Assembly: GCA_963969595.1 (NCBI GenBank)
Contig: OZ018414.1
Location: forward strand, 15,855,660 to 15,919,659
DNA: 64,000 bases
Reading direction: 5' to 3'
Origin: Neckera pumila
Lineage: Eukaryota > Streptophyta > Bryopsida > Hypnales > Neckeraceae
Each line of letters begins with the position of its first letter. The first letter of the stretch is position 1. Below are positions 33,926-43,451 of this stretch, piece after piece. The notes beneath the pieces were generated by a model. That model made no database searches, was not told the DNA's origin, and was given only the letters and a program-made list of their open reading frames with translations. A program made the translations under genes and the position numbers.

Positions 33926-34276
33926 CTCGCCCCACCCGCACTCGCACCCGGACCGCCGGTCGCCCCACCCGCACTCGCCCTCGGACCGTCGGTCGCCCCA
34001 TCCGCACTCGCCCCCGGACCGCTTCACCCGCACTCGCCCCACCCGCGGTCGCCTCTTGCGGACCCGCTTGCGCCCCTACCCGCGGTCGCACTCCCAGTCA
34101 GCATTCCGTGCCATCCACGTCAGACAACCCATTTACCGGGGGGTAAAAAAAACCAAACCCTAAAAAATTACGCGACGAGTCTTGTCATGTATACGCGACA
34201 TTTTTTTCGCGACGTCACGTGTCAGACAGACAATGCGACATCCAAACCCAAAAATCTGTCAGACAAGACAACCCTG

Positions 34277-34284
34277 ACTTTGCC
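34277..34284 (+). repeat. Target site duplication, right (ACTTTGCC)
   Basis: Exact copy of 28732-28739, immediately after the CCCTG end of element C. Confidence 0.9.
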
Positions 34285-35020
34285 GGTACCTGAGGAGCAC
34301 CAGGAGATCAAGACAAGTCAGGAACAGCAGACAAAGGTGGAGGACACCAAAGCATCCGACCCGATTCCGGAGGACGACAATGTGGAGATTACGAAGGTGA
34401 CGGAACCGGATCCAGCCAAGGCACAGGGACCGGAATCAAGAACCGGACCAGGAGGATGTACTCCAGAGGAGGGAACCAAGACGAAGAATATCAGCAGTCT
34501 CTCCTCCTCCAAGTCTTCTCCCAAGACTCCGGGGAAGAAGGTACAGTTCGGTGAAACCGAGAAGATGACGACCCCGATGCAGTCCGTGGTGAAGACGGAG
34601 GCTGGAGCCGGTCGGGGGACTTCATCAGGATCACCCAGTAAGGGTACGATCAGGAAACCGGTTGGAGGAGAGGCAACACCTCAGAGCAAGGTGGCCAGAC
34701 CTGCTCCAGCCCCGCAGAAGAGAAAGGTTCCTGAGCCGCCGTCGGCCAAGAAGAAATCCGTGAAAGCTCAGGAAGAGGCAGAAGACGAAGAGGATTCCGA
34801 AGAGGAGGAAGAGGAATCAGAGTCCGAGGAGGATTCTGAACCATATTTAGATCCCGATCAGGCTCTGGCAGAGACCCGAGCAACAAAGGTGAAGGCAGCC
34901 AGGGAAAAGGCCAAAGTCCGGTCTAAGCAGAAGGCGAGACAGCAGACCGGAAAGAAGCCCGTGGCCCGGAAGGTACCAGCGAAGGCGGGGTTCTCTCCAG
35001 TTAAGAAGACTAGAAAGTAG

Positions 35021-36099
35021 GTGAAGGTTCTGGTAGGGGTTGTAGGGCTGCATGCCTTGATTTTGACAAGTAGTTGTGTAGGAATATTTTTAGTGTAAAA
35101 GGAGTTAGGACTCAAGTTGAGTCCGGATTTTTAGGATCTAAGATCCACAATTAGTGGAACTTTTTGATTGTAGCTTAGGTTGCCTAAAATTGACAGGAAG
35201 TTAGGAATGAAACGTGTCATTCTTCTTGCTGTTTTGGGCCTTAGGCGCTTTTTGAGTTTGAAGTGTAGTTTAGTATTTAAAGGCAGATTTTAGGTTTAAT
35301 CCGGGTAGCATTTTCATACTTTGTATTCCCAAGTTTTTTTCTGCAAATGCTATTGAAGTTCTTTTCAATTCACAAAACTGTGAGCTGTACCTTTTAGCAC
35401 TTGTCCGTGTTATTGTGAGAGCAGTGAGATCGTGCAGAGTTGGGTAAGGAGGAAGTGATACCCGGATACAGGAAGTATCCGGTCCTTGGAGAGATTGTGT
35501 GTTAGACGGGATACCACAAGATTTCCTTGCAAGGATTAGAACTTGCTTTTGTCAAGAAGCTGCTTTTGTCAAGAAGTATTATAGTTCTCCTGTGTTTTCC
35601 TGACGCCCCTTCTCTACCTAGGCCGTGGATTGTCTTGTGGTCTGTCGTTGTAGTAATTGTTAGGAGAATCCAGACTGTCTTGCGTGACCTGCTAGCCTGA
35701 GTAGTCAATCTGGTCTAGTTGTGAGGAAAGCCTCTTTCTCGTCATTTTGTCAAAGTTTTCTTTTGAAGTTTATATCGTGGATCTTCTGACACGTTAAAAC
35801 TCGGAGGGTAGGAGTTAAGCGTCCTTCCTGAAACCCAAGTTGCAGATCCCTCTTAGTCCAGAGGTTAAACTCGAATTTATTACATAATTAAATATTCTAG
35901 ACCGGATAAATATATACGTGGGAAAGGAGTTTCCGGTTCCGGATTACTGGAGTTGGAATCGGTCTAGACTAGTACTTGGGGTTTGTTTTGGGATATCAAT
36001 TCACTACATTCCGGTCAATTAGGAGAATTACATCAAGATCTCTGCGGAACAATACACGAGTCACTTTAGGGTCCACTAAGGCCTTAGAGAAAGATTTTG
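35021..36099. other. Element B 3' region and junction to Gypsy A
   Basis: Non-coding. A direct repeat CTTTTGTCAAGAAG occurs twice in tandem at about 35546-35577. CCGG words continue to about 36015, after which the sequence reads into the Gypsy A polyprotein. The exact junction was not resolved. Confidence 0.4.
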
Positions 36100-39000
36100 T
36101 GCTTTCTGTGCTACGACACCAGGTCTGTATGATTATCAAGATGATGGCTCTTTTGCCGAGTGGTTGACTTCTCATCCCTCTTCAGATAATGAGACCGAAA
36201 GCTACTTTATTGAAACAATAGATTTGAGTGACGAGGTTCTAGATGAGGATTCACCAAATTTGGCAGTGCTAGTCGACGAGTTAATTGAAGCAGAGGCCTT
36301 TAATTTTGAGATAGATGGAACCCAACTTGATGATTGGGGCGACGTCTTGACCGAAGAAACAATTTTAAATCCTCTTCCTAACGTACGTCAGACTAGTGAA
36401 GGATTGGAAGTGGGGGTTGACCTTCCATCATTTCCAGCCATCCCCACTGATTGGTACCATGGTCCGACTGAATCAAGTCATGTTTATCAAGCTGACTACA
36501 AAGAGGTCGAGGTCAATGTTCTTGGGAAAGGTACAAAAATTATTAAGGTTGGGGCAGGATTGTCATATGAGGAATTAGAACTCTACAAATCACTATTCCT
36601 TGAATTCCAAGATATATTTGCATGATCCTACACAGATCTCAAAGGGATTCCACCCCATATAGCACAACATCGGATTACGTTGATGCCAGGTACTAAACCA
36701 CTTCGACAACGTCAAAGGCAAGTCAACCCTCATCTGCAACTAGTATTGCGGGCGGAGTTGGAAAGATTGCTTAAGGCAGGATTTATTAAACCAGTAGATT
36801 GGGTAGATTGGGTGTCACCTATGGTCCTGGTACAAAAAAAAAACAGAAAATTGAGGGTGTGTGTGGATTATAGGGCACTCAACAAGTGTACGGTAGAAGA
36901 CCACTTTCCACTTCCATTCATCAATGTGATCTTAGAAGAAGTATCAGGTAAGCAACGCTATTCCTTCTTTGATTGTTACTCTGGATATAACCAAGTAAGC
37001 ATTCACCCCGATGATTGGCATAAAACAGCCTTCACTACACCATGGGGTACGTTTATTTTCTTGGTTATGCCATTCGGATTATGCAATGCACCAGCCACCT
37101 ATCAACGGTGTATGATGTTTGCAGTATCCGACTTGCTTTTGCACACTATGACGGTTTATATTGACGATTTCAGTGTACAGTCATCTGCAATAGACCACCT
37201 ACAGTGGGTTCGAGAATGTTTCATCCGATGTCGTACGTATAGCATTACGTTGAATCCTGATAAAATGTTTTTGGCGGTGGCTAGGGGCATTTTATTGGCA
37301 CACATAGTGTCAGAGAAAGGGAGGGAACCTGACCCTGAAAAGATATCGGTCATTGTACAACTCACCCCTCCAGTTAATGTCAAAGGAGTTAGGAGTGCGC
37401 TAGGACATTTTGGATTCTATCGAGATTGCATTGAAGACTATGCCTCTTGTGCTTTACCCCTTACTAATCTTACAAAGAAGGATGTAAAGTTTGTTTGGAC
37501 CCCAGAATGTCAAGAAGGGTTTGAGAAACTGAAGGAACGATTAGTGTCCCACCCAGTACTCCGTCCCCCAGATTGGAACAAACCTTTTCATGTCTACTGT
37601 GATGCCTCAGCCTACGCTATAGGTAGCGCATTGTGTCAACATGAAGAAGCTAATAATCGTGATCACCCTATCACTTTTGCTAGCAAACAACTATCAGCTG
37701 CAGAAAGGAATTATACCACAACTGAGCGTGAATGTCTAGCCATGATATTCTCGGTAAAAAAATATCGCCATTATTTGTTGATGAACATGGTCGTTTTCTT
37801 TGTTGATCATATGGCCATCAAATTTTTGGTCAACAAGCCGGATTTAAGTGGTAGGATAGCTCGTTGGGTGTTACTTTTGTCAGAGTTTGACTATACAGTT
37901 GAGTATAAGCCTGGCAAAGCACATTTGCAAGCCGATCACTTGTCTCGGTTGTCCGAGGAGTTGGGCCGATTCGACATTAATGATGATCTACCAAATGCTC
38001 AATTCTTTGCCATTAGGAAGGCTCCAAGTTGGTACGAGCACATAGCCACCTTCCTAGCCACACAACAGCTTCCGGAAGGACTGGATAAAAATGAACGGCG
38101 GAAGGTAAGGGTGAATAGTACTCGTTTTGCTCTCATAGGGGGTAGACTTTATCGGCGAGGTATAGATGGTGTTTTACGTCGTTGTGTGTCATATGATGAG
38201 GTCTCGTCTATTTTAGAGGCCTGCCATGATAGTGCTTGTGGAGGTCATTTTTCAGGTCGGTTGACGGGACAGAAGGTTCTCCGAGCAGGATATTTTTGGC
38301 CTACTTTATTTCAGGATGCAGAGAATCATACCAAGGCTTGTGATGCTTGCCAAAGGTATGCTAGAAATGACATGCATCTAGGTTTACCTTTGATGCCTTC
38401 ATTACCTACGGCTCCTTTAGAAAAATGGGGAATTGATTATATAGGGCCAATTGCACCACTATCATCTAAAAAGAACCAATATATCATCGTGGCTACGGAG
38501 TATCTGACCAAGTGGGCTGAGGCCAAAGCACTTAAGGCGTCCGATAGTAAGCAAACTGCAATTTTTTTATATGAGAACATCATCACAAGATTCGGGAGTC
38601 CAAATATCCTAGTAAGTGATAGGGGTACCCATTTTCTCAATGACACGGTGGCACTAATGACGGAAATGTTCCGCATCAATCATCGCAAGACAACGCCTTA
38701 TCATCCTCAGACAAATGGGCATACGAAGCGAGTGAACCAAACACTGGTGAGAATCTTGCGAAAAACAGTAATTGACTCCAAAAGAGACTGGGATACCAAA
38801 TTGATGGCAGCATTGTGGGCATATCAAACAACATACAAGGTAACCACTCGTGCCACTCCATTTGCGTTGATGTATGGAATTGAGGCTATTTTGCCAATTG
38901 AGATCGAGATTCCATCACTACGAATTGCCATAGAACACCGACTTGACACCACACAATCATTAAAAGATCGATTAGAACGTCTAGAGGCACTAAGCGAGGC

Positions 39001-39277
39001 AAGGAGGATGGCGTCACAACATGTGGAGGTGGTGCAAAGAAGACGGAAGGTGGCCTTTGACAAGCACCACAAGGTACGCACTTTTATCCCTGGAATGTGG
39101 GTGATGGTTCAAGATGGTAGGAAATTGGAATTTCCAGGGAAATTTGATGCACTTTGGACAGGGCCATATGTTGTGAAAGCCGTATTTCCTAATAATACAT
39201 TGCAATTGAAGAATTTGGATGGCTCAGATTTTCCGACACGGACGAATGGTGGCCGATGCAAAGAATACAAAGTGTGA
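36100..39277 (+). pseudogene. Gypsy element A: RT, RNase H and integrase
   Basis: Reading from 36100, a linker leads to EFQDIFA followed by an in-frame TGA (36623) where this family normally has Trp. Then comes a full pol segment: reverse transcriptase with WVSPMVLVQKKNRKLRVCVD (about 36810), FPLPF, MPFGLCNAPATYQ and the catalytic VYIDDFSV (37156); RNase H with VYCDASAYAIGSAL (37591), TTERECLAMIFSVKKYRHYL and FVDHMAIK; and integrase with an HHCC zinc site ending CDACQ (38341), WGIDYIGP (first Asp), VSDRGTHF (second Asp) and NGHTKRVNQ, where the third catalytic residue, normally Glu, is Lys (codon 38726-38728). The C-terminus has a WTGPY-type segment. It copies RNA into DNA and integrates it in active relatives; this copy is dead. 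It belongs with the gag region at 24778-26669. Confidence 0.85.
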
Positions 39278-39577
39278 CAGGTCGATTCACAACTGGATGG
39301 ATTTGTGATGATCTTCTGACATGTGAACCTGCAGAGGCAATTTGATGAGTTAGGTATGCATTTATATGTCACTACTAAGCGAAAGACGGTCCAGTTATAG
39401 TGTCTCAAACAGTCCGCCACGCCTTTCACAGTGACAGCTGGCACATCTAACTTGTCCTATCAAATGGTGAAGGGTCGCTAGAGTGGCACTGATAGCCCTA
39501 AGCGTTTAAATATTTAAGAGGGTAGGAGTAACTTAGATGGGACATTATGAGTTAGCTATTGCACTAGAATTCATCAT

Positions 39578-39778
39578 ATGGATCTCAATCGTCCTCTTGC
39601 TGAGTTTGTTCCACAACAAGTGTGTCTCATATTAGCGTTTCGTCCAAAGTTAGAGATTAGTGACCACCTTATTCGCAATTTTGGAGTGTTGTATTGGACA
39701 GCAGTGAGGGATTCTGAGCTTCCATTTGTGATTCCAGTGATTAGGGAAGGAAGAGTTTGGCTCAATATCTACGTTTAG
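39578..39778 (+). CDS. Small ORF a downstream of Gypsy A pol
   Basis: 66 codons with ATG. Its C-terminal half, with NFGVLYWTAV and PFVIPVIREGRVW, matches the pattern of the next small ORF (NFGQNFLTQV, PLMVPVVNYGDTW): NFG-x4-T-x-V...P-x3-P-V-x3-G-x2-W-x3-YV. The two may be a duplicated pair of element-encoded peptides. No known domain. Confidence 0.35.
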   Translation: MDLNRPLAEFVPQQVCLILAFRPKLEISDHLIRNFGVLYWTAVRDSELPFVIPVIREGRVWLNIYV

Positions 39779-39969
39779 AAGTGAGCAACGCAACTTGTCT
39801 GATGGTAGTGATAGCACCAGTTAGCAATAGTGGACATAGTTTATACCTATGAGATGAAAAGATAGTTAGTCCAAACCTACAATCCTAGTTATAAAAAATA
39901 AAAATAAATAAAAATAAAACTTTGTTTTTGCATACTAACAGATGTAAGTGCAGAGACCTTAGTTAGTAG

Positions 39970-40185
39970 ATGGACCAGGGGTGGTACAATCCACCGTTAG
40001 CTTTTCCCTCTCCACCTTTCTCCATTAGTATCCAATGCGTTGAGAAGCGAAGCTTTACGACCTTTCTTCGATTAAATTTTGGTCAGAACTTTCTCACTCA
40101 AGTGCTCCGTAGTCCTTGGCCGTTGATGGTTCCAGTAGTCAACTATGGAGATACCTGGGAGTGTATCGTTTATGTCCTAGTTTAG
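39970..40185 (+). CDS. Small ORF b, paralog of ORF a
   Basis: 71 codons with ATG. The C-terminal half matches ORF a as described there, while the N-terminal halves differ. It lies between pol and the larger ORF d, so it may belong to the 3' accessory region of Gypsy A or be a remnant of another insertion. Function unknown. Confidence 0.35.
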   Translation: MDQGWYNPPLAFPSPPFSISIQCVEKRSFTTFLRLNFGQNFLTQVLRSPWPLMVPVVNYGDTWECIVYVLV

Positions 40186-40385
40186 CCTTCTTTCAATAAG
40201 TTCTAAGAATGAATAGCATTCTTTCCTCCTCCTCCATCCTACCTTCTATTTATCTACTTCCTTCCTACTTGCTCTGATAAGGGCGAAAGATTAGTTATCT
40301 AAAATTTTGTCCTTTTTCTATAAGTTCAAGCCAATTCTATTAAGACGGACATTAGGAACACAATCTTACAATAGGATAGATCACC

Positions 40386-40628
40386 ATGTTTAGTCACAAC
40401 AGCAAAGCTTTACTACCTTGGCATTCTCGATGGGACGTGTTCTACCTTGTCTCTGTTTTCCTTTTTGCTTTCGTCTTTGTCATTTCCTATTGGATTATTA
40501 TGTCTAGCATTCAAAAGACGGCATCAAGCGACCCTATACCTTCTTCATCACTTCCTTCCTCTCCTCATCGTAGCAGTCATTTTCAGCAGAGTCGTAGAAC
40601 ATCCGTGCCACCATATTATAAGAGATAG
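40386..40628 (+). CDS. Small ORF c with one membrane segment
   Basis: 80 codons, ATG in context TCACCATG. Residues about 19-41 form one strongly hydrophobic stretch (FYLVSVFLFAFVFVISYW and following), then a Ser/Pro/Arg-rich tail. A single-pass membrane peptide is predicted. Its place downstream of pol is where some plant Gypsy lineages carry env-like or accessory ORFs, but no similarity to a known envelope protein is visible. Confidence 0.4.
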   Translation: MFSHNSKALLPWHSRWDVFYLVSVFLFAFVFVISYWIIMSSIQKTASSDPIPSSSLPSSPHRSSHFQQSRRTSVPPYYKR

Positions 40629-40668
40629 TTTAATTGATCGTTCCTACGATAGGATAACTTCATACATC

Positions 40669-41280
40669 ATGTCTAATAGGGACAATGGCGACTTAGACAT
40701 ACAGGGACAAGTTTCATCGGAAGGTCAAGTAAATGAGCCATTGTCCTCAACTCATTCGGGGCCATCTGTACTACTTATGGAAGCGCCAATCAATGAACTT
40801 TTAGGAGGTCCCTCTACTCAGCTCGAAAACACAACTATACCTCAATCTCCAGAGAACTTGGACTTGGAGCCACAACAACCAATAGGCGTTGAGGTCAATC
40901 TTCAGCTCACTAGAGACGGGCTGCAACGAATGGAAAATCAAAGGCGAATTCGTCAAGAGGTGGATTTGCCTGATTACCGCAACATTCGACCACGACCATC
41001 TCCCGGATCCAGCGAAGAAGAATCTTCAATCCTCGAAGATAGATCTTTATTGATCTATTTAGAGTATTTCACTAACGAAGATACTGGTGAGCACATTACG
41101 TTGACATGCTCATTTTACAACACAGATGATATGGAGACTATTGTGCGGCGATCCGTTGGAGACCGGCATGAGTTCAGAGTCAATGGACCACTACAAATCC
41201 TACCACCCAATTTTCGAGCTATGCATTCTTTGCGGACTCTCATTCAAATCCTCACATTTTTTGGAATGTTTCGGGATTAG
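40669..41280 (+). CDS. ORF d downstream of Gypsy A pol, unrecognised
   Basis: 203 codons from the ATG at 40669 (an open frame without ATG extends upstream to about 40447). The N-terminal half is Ser/Pro/Glu-rich and looks disordered; the C-terminal half (IYLEYFTNEDTGEHITLTC, then DRHEFRVNGPLQILPP) looks folded. It ends just before an A-rich tract. It overlaps the end of ORF c in another frame. It could be an accessory retroelement protein. No domain recognised. Confidence 0.4.
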   Translation: MSNRDNGDLDIQGQVSSEGQVNEPLSSTHSGPSVLLMEAPINELLGGPSTQLENTTIPQSPENLDLEPQQPIGVEVNLQLTRDGLQRMENQRRIRQEVDLPDYRNIRPRPSPGSSEEESSILEDRSLLIYLEYFTNEDTGEHITLTCSFYNTDDMETIVRRSVGDRHEFRVNGPLQILPPNFRAMHSLRTLIQILTFFGMFRD

Positions 41281-41288
41281 TCACTAGC

Positions 41289-41404
41289 GGAAAAAAAAAA
41301 AAAAAAAGAAAAAAAAAAAGGGAGGGTATTCTAGACCAGCAGACCATATAGAAAAACAAAAACAAAAACAAAAACAAAAACAAAAACAAAAACAAAAAAA
41401 AAAA
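41289..41404. repeat. A tract and (CAAAAA)n
   Basis: Two A runs interrupted by GAAA, then a GGGAGGG stretch, then eight or so CAAAAA hexamers (41352-41395). Confidence 0.9.
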
Positions 41405-41483
41405 CTAGCTAGGTCTCTACCGCCGCAACCCGCCGGAGCCATCGGGATTGATACCTCTGCCACGACCCGATAGGACGTCTCCG

Positions 41484-41652
41484 ATTGTGGTGGCCTAGTG
41501 GCTTGGCACCGTAATAGTTAACAGTCCCGTGAAGCCGGCGGCGCGGGTTCGATTCTTGGGCCGTCGCTGGCAGTCCCCTGAGCTAGTGACAACAGGCAAT
41601 GAAATTCTCGGTCCTTGACTACCGTAGTCGGAGACAATCCCCCTTTTTTTAG
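41484..41652 (+). mobile_element. tRNA-derived SINE-like unit
   Basis: TGGCCTAGTGG at 41491-41501 fits the RNA polymerase III A box (TRGYnnAnnnG), and GGTTCGATTC at 41546-41555 fits the B box (GGTTCGAnnC), 55 bases downstream. A GC-rich body follows, and T7 near 41645 could stop polymerase III. The unit does not fold as a complete tRNA in my reading, so a tRNA-derived SINE is more likely than a tRNA gene. Target duplications were not identified. Confidence 0.55.
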
Positions 41653-42129
41653 CAACTCTACAGGTTCTAATTCAATTTTTGTACATTTCTTTTAGTTATT
41701 TCGCCATCAAAATTTTCTTCGTTTTCAAAAAACAAAAAACAAAAAAAAACACAATAGAAATTCTCTTATTATAAGTTAGTGTTAGATCAAGTATCGTGTA
41801 GTTAACTCTAAATATAGAAGTCTGACCGTGTGGCCCTTTAAAAAAAAAAAAAAAAAAAAAGGGTCCGTTCTAATGTAATACATTAGCCGCCAGATGGTCG
41901 TCACATGTGAGCATTAGATTTCATTCTATGTGCTCATTTGTTATTTTTCTTTTATATTTTAGTATATTAGAGATCAATTTAAGGGTAAACTAGATATATT
42001 TAAGTTTTTTAGTGATAGGTAGATGGTAGGTCTAAATGTGAAATATGACCTTGAGCCAAATATATGTAACTTATATTAAAAAGTATAGAGAGAGAGAAGT
42101 AGATAGGGGATAGGAATAGTAATTTAAAA
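41653..42129. other. AT-rich region, possible start of a Gypsy A LTR
   Basis: Contains an 18-22 base A run at about 41840 followed by GGG, which could serve as a polypurine tract. No coding region. Confidence 0.35.
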
Positions 42130-42149
42130 ACTTTGGGATAAAAGTGACT

Positions 42150-42545
42150 TTCGAAAGAGTGGTTTTGAAAAGAGAGACCTTGAAAAGAGAGACCTTGAGA
42201 AAAGAGACCTCGAGAAGAGAGACCTTGAAAAGAGAGACTTGAAAAGAGAGACTTGAAAAGAGAGACCTTGAGAAGAGAGACCTTGAAAAGAGAGACCTTG
42301 AGAAGAGAAACCTTGAAAAAAGAGACCTCGAGAAGAGAGACCTTGAAAAGAGAGACTTGAGAAGAGAGACCTCGAGAAAAGAGACCTTGAAAAGAGAGAC
42401 CTTGAAAAGAGAGACCTCGAGAAAAGAAACCTTGAAAAGAGAGACCTTGAAAAAGGAGACCTTGAAAAGAGTGACTTTGAAAAAAATGACCTTGAGAAGA
42501 GTGACTTTGGAAAGAGTGACCTTGGGAAGAGAGAACTTCGGGAAG
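42150..42545. repeat. 15-bp minisatellite, about 26 units
   Basis: The unit is GAGACCTTGAAAAGA with variants (CTCGAGAAG, CTTGAGAAG); single units are shortened around 42235-42255. Because 15 is a multiple of three and stops are rare, several frames stay open in both directions and encode pentapeptide repeats (for example KRETL). These are treated as non-coding. Confidence 0.93.
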
Positions 42546-42627
42546 TGCAAGTGAGACCAAGTTGGGAACCAAGTTGGAGAAACAAAGAAGTACAATCAAG
42601 CAAAGGGAAAGAGGAAGATTGCAAGGC

Positions 42628-42847
42628 TATAAAAAGGGAGACTCAAAGTGCAACAACACCCAAGACTTCTACCATATCCCTCTTGCATCTCACATCTTTA
42701 GCTAGTGCCTCATCTTCCCTTTCATCTCTTCTTCCTCCTAAGTTATTCAACTTTAGTTTATGATTTCGAGTAGAGGAACTTCTTTTCTCAACTACCCTCA
42801 ACTTATAGCATCTGTAGCGAGTAGAGTTGTTTGTAGAATACAATAAA
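42628..42847 (+). promoter_or_regulatory. Putative LTR promoter: TATA box and poly(A) signal
   Basis: TATAAAAAG at 42628-42636 and AATAAA at 42842-42847 lie 206 bases apart, the spacing expected for TATA, R region and poly(A) signal of an LTR. The 15-bp minisatellite lies directly upstream, where U3 enhancers sit. It is plausibly the 3' LTR of Gypsy A, but no second LTR is present to prove it. Confidence 0.4.
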
Positions 42848-42849
42848 AC

Positions 42850-43450
42850 TTTGAGGAAATCTTCTTCTCCTTGTTAGCTTTCCAGAAAGTTAAGACTCGC
42901 TCAATTTGGAGCATCTATGTGAGAGTTATTGAGAGTGAAGTGGAAGGAGGTCAGCTGCCGTAGTGTATAAACGGCCGTGACTTTGAAGGACCATAACTTC
43001 TTGTCAGTAGCTCATTTTGAACTAAAACTTGTTGGAGACGATAGAGAATGTTGTTGTGCCTCTTCTGATTTTTATTTTATGTTATTTGGGGTTGACAAGT
43101 AAAAGTTATAAGCGTTTAAGTGATCGGAGGTCTGCTGCCCTCTCTTTCCAACCATGGTACAATCTCTTGTTCCCTTTCCTTCTTTCTATTTCACCTAGGA
43201 GTACATGTATATCTTCAACTTGTATGGAATGAAATATATTTATGAAATCTTGTGCAATTTGGAAAGTGGTTAGCTTGGAAGGCAATAATTAGTTGTTGGA
43301 CTCTAATGGTAATAACTATCAATTATCTTTATGATATAGTGTAGATATATCTTTCTCCTATAAAAACAAAAACAAAACAAAACATCCATAAGAAAACTCC
43401 CACCAAGAACTTGTATGTTAATCCCATCTTGATCTAAGGTAGGAAGTGAA
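42850..43450. other. Non-coding spacer
   Basis: No gene is seen. A short AAAACAAAACAAAAC tract lies at about 43364-43382. The right end has a possible splice acceptor before the next pseudogene. Confidence 0.4.
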
Positions 43451-43451
43451 A

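Larger units (their letters stand above)
28740..34276. mobile_element. Element C: 5.5-kb non-autonomous hAT-type transposon
   Basis: The left end is CAGGGTTTTCTGTCGCGAC; the right end, read inward, is CAGGGTTGTCTTGTCTGACAG. The 8-bp duplication ACTTTGCC flanks it. CA(G)GGG ends and 8-bp duplications are diagnostic of hAT elements. Subterminal CGCGAC occurs three times at the left (28751-28774) and three times at the right (34171-34217), with the shared 10-mer CGCGACGTCA, likely transposase binding sites. No transposase is encoded. The interior holds two large hairpins, an 83-bp GC-rich minisatellite, an AT-rich nested repeat, a TA microsatellite and about 1.6 kb of AT-rich DNA. Mobilisation would need a hAT transposase from elsewhere. 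Confidence 0.85.
27325..35020 (+). pseudogene. Element B gag-like ORF, split by element C
   Basis: The ATG at 27325 starts a protein with a helical N-terminal half (SLRYVTPRVP..., FGALSGDRKVDWGLVIQDQV), an acidic stretch (about 28015-28130), one in-frame TAG (28276-28278), then a Glu/Lys coiled coil (28282-28560) and a linker. Element C then interrupts the frame at 28740. On the other side (34285-35020) the ORF continues with an acidic/basic, Pro/Lys-rich tail (SEEEEEESESEEDSEP, then many KA, RK pairs) to the TAG at 35018. The reading phase agrees on both sides once C and one target duplication are discounted. A homologous coiled-coil segment lies at 49100-49493. It resembles a Gag-like or accessory retroelement protein; no zinc knuckle or protease is present. 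Confidence 0.55.
26680..36085 (+). mobile_element. Element B (CCGG-rich LTR-type element) inserted in Gypsy A
   Basis: Between the end of A's protease region and the start of its RT region lies DNA of different style: rich in CCGG words (ACCGGAA, AACCGGAT), with its own gag-like ORF from 27325 to 35020. The outer limits are not sharp; I did not find clear LTR pairs or a target duplication. The flank 35021-36085 has promoter/UTR-like character and also contains CCGG words. Related sequence occurs at 46750-49500. Confidence 0.5.

Noticed and set aside
41484..41652. Functional tRNA gene
   Set aside because: A and B boxes are present, but I could not pair an acceptor stem or a standard anticodon arm; a SINE fits better.
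42009..42624. Long open frames on both strands with pentapeptide repeats (SFQGL, SRSLF, KRETL)
   Set aside because: They arise from the 15-bp minisatellite, which lacks stops in several frames. No start context or domain supports a protein.
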